Origin: Solidesulfovibrio alcoholivorans DSM 5433
GTDB taxonomy: Bacteria; Desulfobacterota; Desulfovibrionia; Desulfovibrionales; Desulfovibrionaceae
Direction: 5' to 3'
Length of the DNA stretch: 48,641 nt
Assembly: GCF_000702665.1 (NCBI RefSeq)
Contig: NZ_JNJA01000021.1
Span: forward strand, 1 to 48,641
A program made the translations under genes and the position numbers. This document shows, in pieces, positions 1 through 8,798 of this stretch (its first letter is position 1; each line of letters opens with the position of its first letter). The notes under the pieces were generated by a model, which saw nothing but the letters and a program-made list of their open reading frames with translations, did no database searches and was not told the DNA's origin.

Positions 1-50
1 CCCCGGACCCCCACCCTCCCCAAAAACTTTTAATGGGGGGATAAGGTGGC
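1..50. repeat. Partial dispersed repeat, C-rich block / AAAAACTTTT / G-rich block
   Basis: The left edge has a C-rich block, then AAAAACTTTTAATGGGGGG. A very similar arrangement (CCCC, GAAAAACTTTCAA, GGGGGG) occurs at about 24776-24815 upstream of hslV, so this is probably a dispersed intergenic element cut by the window edge. No coding sense is seen. Confidence 0.45.
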
Positions 51-120
51 TCATTTCACCTTGATCGCCGCGAGCCGATGGCGAGTGTGCGTGATTTGCC
101 CAAGCCCCGTCAACCGACTG

Positions 121-189
121 TGGGGGTGCGGCCCGGGTTTGCGCGTGCGTCGCATAGCGGCGTGCGTGCAAACCCGGGCCGCACCCCCA
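121..189. repeat. 22-bp perfect inverted repeat with 25-nt loop
   Basis: The arms 121-142 and 168-189 are exact reverse complements (the left arm begins TGGGGGTGCGGCCCGGG) separated by 25 nt. The transcript would form a very stable GC hairpin. It lies 60 nt beyond the stop of the epimerase gene in that gene's direction, so it could stop transcription or protect a 3' end, but there is no T-tract. With the neighbouring palindromes it fills 1-247, which holds no gene. Confidence 0.75.
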
Positions 190-202
190 CCATCGGGGGG
201 GA

Positions 203-242
203 CCGGGGGGCGTTACGCCCCCCGGCCGCCGGAGGCATCTTT
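203..242 (-). repeat. Palindromic intergenic element, copy 1
   Basis: A perfect palindrome CCGGGGGGCG-TTA-CGCCCCCCGG (203-225) is followed by CCGCCGGAGGCATCT. Read on the minus strand it is GATGCCTCCGGCGGCC followed by a palindrome, just after the stop codon of the epimerase gene. The same tag-plus-palindrome occurs at seven other places in the window. Confidence 0.7.
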
Positions 243-247
243 AATTA

Positions 248-1315
<1,068 letters not shown>

Positions 1316-1361
1316 GAGGTTGTCTCCTTTTGGCGGATTGGCGGGTTTCCCGGGGGGGCGT

Positions 1362-2306
1362 TTACGACGCCCCGGCCTGGCGTGTCCTTTTTGCCAGGTA
1401 CGTCACGCCCACGAGAAAGCGCAGGAAATACATGCCGCAGGCCTTGGCGGGGTGGGCCAGGAGCCTGCGGTAGCGGCCTTGTTCGACGAAGACGCCAAAA
1501 AACCGGTAGAACGCGCCGTACTGGCGGCGGATATCCGGATCGTCCGGATTCTTCCGGGTCCATTTGGCGATGTAGGCCTCGGCGCTGCCCGTGTAATACG
1601 TCTTCTTCTTCAGGTAGCGGCCAAGGTCGAAAGCGGCTTCGTTGTGGAAAAGAAGCGGCGTGTCAAGGCCCGAACGCTCCTCGAAGGCAATCAGCGCCTC
1701 GGGGATGGCGTCGTGCGCAAGGCGCGACACGTAGGCGTCCACCGCGTCGAAATCGTAGCGCGACAGGAGGCCTATGGAGCCTATGCACTTGAGTTTCTTG
1801 TCCAGGTCCCAGTCCTCGGGGCCGGTCAGGGAGGCGTCGAAGCCGCCGACGGCGGCGAAAACGTCCTTTTTGATGCAGCGGGCGCCGTCGATGACGGTGC
1901 CGTCGTAGAAGCTGCGCTCGAAACGGCGCACGGAGGGAAAATAGTCCGCGCCGAGCACGATTTCCGGGATGTGCAGGGCGACGTGCTCGCCCGCGGCCAT
2001 GGTCTCCACGCAACGGCGCACCACGGTGCGCGAGAGGATCATGTCCGCGTCGAGAAACATGACGTACGCGCCCGTGGCGACTTCGAGCATGCCGAAATTG
2101 CGCTGGGCCGAGCGTTCCGGCCCCTTGTCGCAGACGTGGTCGGCATAGGCGCGCGCGATGGCCTTGGTGTCGTCGCTGCTGCCGTTGTCCACGACAATGA
2201 TCTCGAGCGCCTCCCGGGGATAGTCCTGGGCGGCGACGGAGGCCAGGCAAGCGCCGATGTTTTTGGCTTCGTTTTTGGTGGTGACCACCACCGAGACTCG
2301 GTCCAA
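1362..2306 (-). CDS. Family 2 glycosyltransferase
   Basis: 314-residue GT-A glycosyltransferase. It opens with VSVVVTTKNEAKNIGACL, followed by VVDNGSSDDT and the metal-binding LDADM (around residue 92); a further acidic motif, GPEDWDLDKK, lies mid-protein. These are hallmarks of inverting GT2 enzymes using nucleotide-sugar donors. No clear membrane helices, so probably cytosolic or membrane-associated. The start appears to be TTG at 2304-2306 with GGGAG nine bases upstream; no ATG gives the complete N-terminal strand. It lies between the radical SAM gene (89 nt upstream) and the epimerase gene, consistent with assembly of a surface polysaccharide or LPS. Donor and acceptor cannot be told. Confidence 0.85.
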   Translation of the reverse strand: MDRVSVVVTTKNEAKNIGACLASVAAQDYPREALEIIVVDNGSSDDTKAIARAYADHVCDKGPERSAQRNFGMLEVATGAYVMFLDADMILSRTVVRRCVETMAAGEHVALHIPEIVLGADYFPSVRRFERSFYDGTVIDGARCIKKDVFAAVGGFDASLTGPEDWDLDKKLKCIGSIGLLSRYDFDAVDAYVSRLAHDAIPEALIAFEERSGLDTPLLFHNEAAFDLGRYLKKKTYYTGSAEAYIAKWTRKNPDDPDIRRQYGAFYRFFGVFVEQGRYRRLLAHPAKACGMYFLRFLVGVTYLAKRTRQAGAS

Positions 2307-2395
2307 GCCTAGCGCTCCCTGGTCTTCGATCCCGCCGGACGCAGATTCCCGGCGTGCGGCATGTTGCGCGGCATCATGACGCCGCCCTCCGCCCG

Positions 2396-3871
2396 CTACT
2401 TGCAGCCGCAGTTCTTGCCGCGGCTCTTGTTGAGCAGATGCCCGAAGAGCTTGCCGGCGGCGCGAAACAGGAACTTCACGTCGTCCACGTCGCGGATGCC
2501 CATGATTTTGCGCGCGATGAAAGCCGGCGTCAAGGCGGCCTTATACAACTCGTCCTTGAATTGCAACACGTCCTCGTTGGAGATCGGGCTTTTCCAGACC
2601 GAGGCGCGCATGTCGTAGTCGTCCCAGTTCTCCGTGGTCAGCCAGCCGTTGGCTTTGGCCTCGTCGAAAAGCGGCGTGCCGGGATAGGGCACGACGATGG
2701 TCGCCTGGAGCGTGTTGAGCAGGCCGCGCGAAAAGAGCGACTTGGCGAAGTCGATGGTGCGCCGGGCGTCCTCGCGCGTTTCCCAGGGATAGCCGACCAT
2801 GGTGGTGATGTGCGGCTCGAGCCCGGCCTTCTTGGCCATGGCCACGGTCTGCTCGATCTGGGAGACCTGGATGCCCTTTTTAAGCCTGTTGAGCGTGGCC
2901 TGGGACATGGATTCGAGCCCGATGAGGATGAAGCGGAAATTGGCTTTTTTGAGCAGATGCCACTGGTCCTGGGTCAGTTCGCCCACGCGCATGTTGCAGC
3001 CCATGACGACCTTCTTGTGCAGGCCCTTGTCGATGAGCCGGCCGCAGAATTCCTCGAGCCACGCACCGCGCGGGAAGCAGCCCGAATCGTCGAAGATCTC
3101 GCGCACGCCGCGTTCGGCGACGAGCCGCTCGATCTCGGCCACGTGGCGCTCGGGCGAAACCGTGCGGTAGGTCGCGCCGGGAAAGAGCGTGGTCCAGGAG
3201 CAGAACGTGCAGCGGCCCCACCAGCAGTCGCGCCCGGCCATGACGTAGGTGCCGGGGGTGTACTTGAAGTTTCCGTTTTTGTAGGCGTAGCGCTGCCATT
3301 TGGTCAGGTCGCGGTCGATGTAGGGCAGTTCGTCCAGGTTGTGCGCAAGGCTGCCCATGCCGCCGTCCACGATTTCCCCGTTCTCTCGCCGCCACACGCC
3401 TTCGGGCATGGCCACGGGCTTGCCCGCGAGGTGGTCGGCCAGGTCGGCCAGGATGAAGTCGAAATCCCCGCCGGCGATGACATAGTCGGCCGGGGAGTTT
3501 GCCATGGATTCGCGCGGCAGCGCCGTGACGTGGTCGCCCATGAGCACCACGGCCGTGTGCGGCAGTTTCGCCTTGATGTCCGCCGCGATCTTCCAGTGCC
3601 GGCTCACGACCGGAGTTTTGGTCTCCATGGCCACGAGTTCCGGCGCCCGCCGGACCAGATCGGCCATGAACGCGTCGTAGGTCATCTCGTCGGCGATGCC
3701 GTCGTCGAAGGAAACGTCGTGGCCGCGGGAGGCTAAAAGGCTCGCGGCGTAGGACGGCACCATGGGATAGATGTAGGTGGGGTTGGTGAACCACTGGAAC
3801 TGCCGGTTCTGGGACAGAAGCGGCGTCCCCTTCTCCGAGGAAAGCGGCGGATAGGCCACGGAAATCTTCAT
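2396..3871 (-). CDS. Radical SAM protein with N-terminal cobalamin-binding-like domain
   Basis: 491 residues. The N-terminal 150 residues look like the B12-binding Rossmann-like domain of BchE/hopanoid-type radical SAM enzymes (PPL near the N-terminus, YAASLLASRGHDV, then VVLMGDHVTALP). The radical SAM core follows, with its cluster cysteines in RDCWWGRCTFCSW (Cys216, Cys221, Cys224). The spacing is CX4CX2C, not the common CX3CX2C. VGYPWET and PYPGTPLF in the C-terminal half are typical of this class, and the protein ends CGCK. It lies 1 nt from the preceding glycosyltransferase, so translation is probably coupled. Methylation or rearrangement of a glycan or lipid is a reasonable guess; the substrate is unknown. 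Confidence 0.85.
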   Translation of the reverse strand: MKISVAYPPLSSEKGTPLLSQNRQFQWFTNPTYIYPMVPSYAASLLASRGHDVSFDDGIADEMTYDAFMADLVRRAPELVAMETKTPVVSRHWKIAADIKAKLPHTAVVLMGDHVTALPRESMANSPADYVIAGGDFDFILADLADHLAGKPVAMPEGVWRRENGEIVDGGMGSLAHNLDELPYIDRDLTKWQRYAYKNGNFKYTPGTYVMAGRDCWWGRCTFCSWTTLFPGATYRTVSPERHVAEIERLVAERGVREIFDDSGCFPRGAWLEEFCGRLIDKGLHKKVVMGCNMRVGELTQDQWHLLKKANFRFILIGLESMSQATLNRLKKGIQVSQIEQTVAMAKKAGLEPHITTMVGYPWETREDARRTIDFAKSLFSRGLLNTLQATIVVPYPGTPLFDEAKANGWLTTENWDDYDMRASVWKSPISNEDVLQFKDELYKAALTPAFIARKIMGIRDVDDVKFLFRAAGKLFGHLLNKSRGKNCGCK

Positions 3872-3872
3872 G

Positions 3873-4892
3873 TTACCTGCCGAGGCTGCTGATCAGTTTC
3901 TTTTTGGTCAGGCCCAGCAAAAAGCGCAGGCCGTACCAGGCATGGGTAAGCGCGACGAACGGCATGGCGGCCAGGGCCACGGGCAAGGGTTCGAAGCGCA
4001 GGAGGTCGCACAGGATGAGGACCAGGAAAAGGGCGTACGCGCCGAAGCCCAGGCCGATCAGCGCCCCGCCGCAGCTCCAGACCGGCAGGCCCGCCAGCGT
4101 GGCCAGACCGTGGAGCACGGCGGCGACGAGGAAGACCACCCAGGCCGCGGGCAGAAAGTAGCGCACGCGCCGCGACGTCTCGGGATGCACCCGCACGAAA
4201 TGGCCGCGGTGCAGGCCGTAGTTGCCCACCTGGCGCAGGTGCTTTTTGAGACCCGGCCGGCGGTGGTGCCAGACGAAGAGTTCGGGCAGGTAGCGGATGA
4301 CGCCGCCCATTTTATAAACGAGGTCCAGGCAGAACTTGGTGTCCTCGCCGGGCCAGCAGGCGGTGTCGAAGCCGCCCACGGCGAAAAAGGCGTCGCGCCG
4401 CACGATCAGATTGACCGTGGGCCAGTCGTCCACGTCGCGGCTGGGCGGGGTCGGCCGGTAGCGCTCGGGAAAGCCGGTGAGACGGCTTAAAAAGACCGCG
4501 CCCGACGCCCGGGCCCAGAAAGGGTCGTCGGCGGGCGTCACGGCCGGGCCGCCCACGGCGGCGAGCTGCGGCTGGTCCTCGAAGGCGATGCGCGCCACGG
4601 TGAGCCAGGCCGGGTCGGGATAGGCGTCGTCGTCGATAAAGGCCAGGTATTCCCCGAGCGACAACTCGGCCCCGCGGTCGCGCTTGAGCGCGGGCGAGAC
4701 CGCGCCCGTGGCCACGGCGCGCACGCGCGGGTCGTCCGTCCAGGCGGCCACGTCCATGGGCGCGTCGGGCAAAAGGATGACCTCGAAGCGCGGTTCGAGC
4801 AGGGCGAGCAGGTGCGGCAGGCTCTCGGCGAGGTAGGGACCGGGAGCCTTGAAGGGAATGATGATGGAAAAAAGCGGCGCGTCAGGCAGCAT
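3873..4892 (-). CDS. Family 2 glycosyltransferase with C-terminal membrane helices
   Basis: 339 residues. The GT-A domain begins FSIIIPFKAPGPYLAESLPHLL, with the acidic motif FIDDDAYPDPAWL and downstream PGEDTKFCLDL followed by VWHHRRPGLKKHLRQVGNYG, a pattern of GT2 enzymes with a catalytic ED pair. Two or three hydrophobic segments follow (PAAWVVFLVAAVLHGLATLA, GLGFGAYALFLVLILCDLL and a third), anchoring it in the inner membrane. The ATG at 4890-4892 shares one base with the TGA of the upstream gene (TGATG), which fixes the start; the open frame continues upstream but is noise overlapping that gene. Probably adds sugars to a lipid-linked glycan. Confidence 0.85.
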   Translation of the reverse strand: MLPDAPLFSIIIPFKAPGPYLAESLPHLLALLEPRFEVILLPDAPMDVAAWTDDPRVRAVATGAVSPALKRDRGAELSLGEYLAFIDDDAYPDPAWLTVARIAFEDQPQLAAVGGPAVTPADDPFWARASGAVFLSRLTGFPERYRPTPPSRDVDDWPTVNLIVRRDAFFAVGGFDTACWPGEDTKFCLDLVYKMGGVIRYLPELFVWHHRRPGLKKHLRQVGNYGLHRGHFVRVHPETSRRVRYFLPAAWVVFLVAAVLHGLATLAGLPVWSCGGALIGLGFGAYALFLVLILCDLLRFEPLPVALAAMPFVALTHAWYGLRFLLGLTKKKLISSLGR

Positions 4893-5890
4893 CAGGCGTT
4901 GCCGTCCCAGGTTCCGGCGCGGCAGCGCACGATGTAAAGCGGCCTGTTGACGACCTCGGTGTGGATGTGGCCGATGTAGAGCGACATCATGCCCAGGGCG
5001 CACAGGACGATGCCGATTAAAAGCGTATTGAAGACCGTGAAAAAGGCGATGGCCGTGATGTTGGCCCCGATGAACCAGTTGGCCAGGACCATGACGCACA
5101 GCAGCGGCAGGGTCACGGCCATGATGCCGAGCCCGAGGTAGCCGGCCAGGCGCAGCGGCACCAGCGAGAAGGAGGTGAAGCTGTTGATGGCCAGGTTGAA
5201 GAGCTTCTTGACGGAATAGGCAGGCTCGCCCTGGCTGCGGGCCGGGGCGCAGAAAGAGATGTAGGTCTTCTTGTAGCCCATCCAGTCGATGATGCCGCGG
5301 AACATGCGCGAGCCTTCGGTGAACTGCGCGAGCGTCTCCACGACCTTGCTGTCGAGCAGGCGGAAGTCCGTGGAATTGGGCGGCAGGTCGAGGTCGGTGA
5401 AGCGGCGCATGAACCAGTAGAAGGCTTTGGAGCCGATCTTCTTGACCAGGGAGTAGTCCGCAACCTTTTCGCGGATGGTGGCCACGATGTCGTAGCCCTC
5501 CTCCCACTTGGCCACGAGGTCGGGAATGATCTCGGGCGGGTGCTGGAGATCGGCGTCGAGGCAGATCACGGCGCCCGCGCCCACGGCGGCTTCGACGCCG
5601 GCGGTGAGCGCCATCTCCTTGCCGAAGTTGCGCGAGAACATGAGGCCCTTGAAGCGCGGATCAACGGCGGAAATGGACTCGATGACGGCCCAGGAGTCGT
5701 CGCGGCTGCCGTCGTCGACCAGGATGCAGTCCCACTCGTAGGGGAGCGCGTCCATCACGGCGACAAGGGCGTCGCGCAGGGCGGCAAGTCCCTTGCTCTC
5801 GTTGTAGACGGGCACCACAAGGGAAATTTTGCCGCCCCGCCGGCAGGCGGGGCGGCTTACGGCGTCGTGCGTCATCGGCATGGGGGACAA
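4892..5890 (-). CDS. GtrB/ArnC-like polyprenyl-phosphate glycosyltransferase
   Basis: 332 residues. The GT2 domain (KISLVVPVYNES, LVDDGSRDDSW, CLDADLQHPPE) closely follows the dolichyl-phosphate-mannose synthase/GtrB pattern, including SRNFGKE and a DFRLLD-type motif. Two C-terminal membrane helices (about residues 235-260 and 270-295) match GtrB and ArnC. Such enzymes move a sugar from a nucleotide donor to undecaprenyl phosphate at the inner face of the inner membrane. The start is uncertain: TTG at 5888-5890 has GGAG at suitable spacing, while ATG codons at 5881 and 5875 would shorten the N-terminus by 3-5 residues. Ten bases separate it from the upstream decarboxylase gene. No GtrA-type flippase gene is seen nearby. 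Confidence 0.85.
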   Translation of the reverse strand: MSPMPMTHDAVSRPACRRGGKISLVVPVYNESKGLAALRDALVAVMDALPYEWDCILVDDGSRDDSWAVIESISAVDPRFKGLMFSRNFGKEMALTAGVEAAVGAGAVICLDADLQHPPEIIPDLVAKWEEGYDIVATIREKVADYSLVKKIGSKAFYWFMRRFTDLDLPPNSTDFRLLDSKVVETLAQFTEGSRMFRGIIDWMGYKKTYISFCAPARSQGEPAYSVKKLFNLAINSFTSFSLVPLRLAGYLGLGIMAVTLPLLCVMVLANWFIGANITAIAFFTVFNTLLIGIVLCALGMMSLYIGHIHTEVVNRPLYIVRCRAGTWDGNA

Positions 5891-5899
5891 CGCGCTCCG

Positions 5900-6853
<954 letters not shown>

Positions 6854-6937
6854 GGCTGAAGCCTTAGCGCGGTTTGGATTATTATGGGTTCAAGAGGAGC
6901 AAAACGAAGCCTTAATCCCGTTTTTCGGGAAAGTAAA

Positions 6938-7816
6938 TCACTCCCAGACAAGCCCGGCCCATTCGCCGGATTCCCGGACCACGGGCGCGGGCAGGCCGGC
7001 GGTCTGGTAGGCGGCGGCCACGTCCGCGGCCTGGGTCGTCAGCACCCCGGAGAGCGCGAGCAGCCCGCCCGGGGCCACGTGGCGCACGAGGCGACGCGCC
7101 ATGGCAATGAGCGGCGCGGCCAGGATATTGGCCACGACCACGTCGAACGTCGCGTCCGGGGCGAGGCTTCCCACGCCCCCCACGGCCAGGGACATGGCGT
7201 CCGCCACGCCGTTTTGGCGCACGTTTTCCGCGGCGCACCACACGGCCTGCGGGTCGATGTCCAGACCCGCTCCCGTCAGCCCCAGCCGGCACAGGCCGAT
7301 GCCGAGGATGCCCGAGCCCGTGCCGAGGTCGAGAAAGCGCATGCCCGGCCGGATGCGTCCAGCGTGCAAGGCGTCGGCGAAAATTTCCAGGCACAACGCC
7401 GTGGTGGGGTGGTGCCCGGTGCCGAAGGCCATCTTGGGCTCGATGCAGATGGGTTTGAGGTTCCCGGTGTCCTTGTCGGCGAGCCACGGCGGCACGATCT
7501 CGTAGACACCGCCGACCTCGATGGGCGTAAAAAAGGCCATCCAGGCCGCGCCCCAGTCCTCTTCCTCGATGCACTCGGTCGCCACGGCAAGCCCGGGCCA
7601 GTCGCGGCGCAGCTCCTCGACGAAATCCCGGGCCGGCGGCCCGTCTTCCAGGTGCACCCGGAAGCGCACGGCGGTCCCGTCCGGGGCGGGCGTCTCTTCC
7701 CAGCCCTGGGCGGCACGCCCGGCGAGCCAGCCCGCGAAGATTTCGGCGGGGACATCCCCTCCCCCGTCCGCGGCAACGGCGGACGCCTCGATATCGACGC
7801 GCAAGAGTGAGCGCAC
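6938..7816 (-). CDS. prmA: Ribosomal protein L11 methyltransferase
   Basis: 292 residues. PrmA trimethylates ribosomal protein L11 using SAM. The N-terminal substrate-recognition domain is followed by the catalytic domain with IEPKMAFGTGHHPTT, a PrmA signature, then LDLGTGSGILGI (SAM motif I) and VVANILAAPLI (the NPPY-like position reads NILA, as usual in PrmA). The start is taken as GTG at 7814-7816 with GGGGAGG just upstream; longer open frame exists but has no ribosome site. It lies 84 nt upstream of the glycan operon on the same strand and may be cotranscribed. Confidence 0.9.
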   Translation of the reverse strand: MRSLLRVDIEASAVAADGGGDVPAEIFAGWLAGRAAQGWEETPAPDGTAVRFRVHLEDGPPARDFVEELRRDWPGLAVATECIEEEDWGAAWMAFFTPIEVGGVYEIVPPWLADKDTGNLKPICIEPKMAFGTGHHPTTALCLEIFADALHAGRIRPGMRFLDLGTGSGILGIGLCRLGLTGAGLDIDPQAVWCAAENVRQNGVADAMSLAVGGVGSLAPDATFDVVVANILAAPLIAMARRLVRHVAPGGLLALSGVLTTQAADVAAAYQTAGLPAPVVRESGEWAGLVWE

Positions 7817-8004
7817 GTTTCCTCCCCGGCATGAAAAAACCCGCGACGCCGTCCACGAAGGCCGCCGGATCGCGGGGAACAAGACGGAACATGCCACATG
7901 GGGCATGTTCGTTCACAAGACAAAACTGCGAACGCCCAACCGCGCGCACCCGCAGACACGCCCCGACGCCTGTCGCGCCGGCCGCGCAAGACGAAGGCCG
8001 AGCC

Positions 8005-8310
8005 TCAGGCGTCGGCGTCGGCGATGGAGCCGATGCCCGAAGTATAGGCCCCGAGCACGTCCTTGGACAACTGGTAGGTCTGGCTCATGTCGTTCGACGC
8101 CGACGCATGGGAGCCGCTGTTCATGAAGTCCAGCGTCTTGGACACCACAGCCGCGCCGAAAGTCTGCTTGTCGGTGGGCGCAAAGCCGTCCGTGGAAGAG
8201 GTCCCGCCCGTGCCGGACGACGACGTGTTGTTGAAGGTGTCCAGCGTCTTGGTCACGATGCTGCCCGCCGTCTCCGCTCCCATGGCGCTCGAAAAGGTGA
8301 TGGCGCTCAT
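8005..8310 (-). CDS. Small Ser/Thr/Ala-rich protein, family A (copy 1)
   Basis: 101 residues with no recognised family. The start at 8308-8310 has AAGGGGGAAAGCG before the ATG. Low-complexity Ser/Thr/Gly in the middle (TSSSGTGGTSS) is followed by a predicted amphipathic segment, FGAAVVSKTLDFMN, then YQLSKDVLGAYTSGIGSIADADA. The segment VVSKTLDFMN resembles VVSDTLTRLN in the small protein at 16531-16734, and the tail GIGSIADADA resembles GVGSLTDAKA in the next gene, so the three look like one family. The pattern vaguely recalls YjfB-like putative motility proteins, but this is weak. No signal peptide or membrane helix. Confidence 0.7.
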   Translation of the reverse strand: MSAITFSSAMGAETAGSIVTKTLDTFNNTSSSGTGGTSSTDGFAPTDKQTFGAAVVSKTLDFMNSGSHASASNDMSQTYQLSKDVLGAYTSGIGSIADADA

Positions 8311-8476
8311 CGCTTTCCCCCTTGCCGGCGGCCGCGCGACCATTCGCGTATCTTGCCGGCGCTGTGCACTGTCCGGTTTCCTGCCGCGTCCTCGGAAAAC
8401 GCGACTGCGTTTCGAGGACGGCAGACTCGAGAGAGCATTCCTTGAAAACCCGGCCGGCCCCTCAAGGGCCCAAACG

Positions 8477-8689
8477 CTAGGCCTTGGCGTCCGTCAGCGA
8501 ACCGACACCCGAGGCGAACGCCCCTGCGGTGCCGGAACCGGCCGAGGCGCTGCCGGTGTACACGAGATCGATGGGCGCGCCGCGTTCGAACGCCGTGCTC
8601 GGCGCGACGTCCCGAATGTTGTCGAGGGTGTTCATGAGGAGGGAGTAGCCCGCCGAGCTCCCCATGACGTCCCACCATGCAGCGTTCAT
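8477..8689 (-). CDS. Small protein, family A (copy 2)
   Basis: 70 residues, unknown function. The ATG at 8687-8689 has AAGGGGACGGCT in front. The protein begins MNAAWWDVMG and ends FASGVGSLTDAKA, matching the end of the neighbour downstream (TSGIGSIADADA). It keeps an N-terminal hydrophobic/aromatic stretch and a helix LLMNTLDNIRD where the relatives have a TLDFMN-type helix. It lies 166 nt upstream of copy 1 on the same strand. Its relation to the 16531-16734 protein is weaker. Confidence 0.65.
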   Translation of the reverse strand: MNAAWWDVMGSSAGYSLLMNTLDNIRDVAPSTAFERGAPIDLVYTGSASAGSGTAGAFASGVGSLTDAKA

Positions 8690-8798
8690 AGCCGTCCCCT
8701 TGCACCGGACTCCATGCGACATTTGTACCCGGGTCCGCGCCGCCGGTCAAACCCTCCGACGCGGAAACCGTTCGCCGCAAAGGCCGCCCGGGCGGGGC

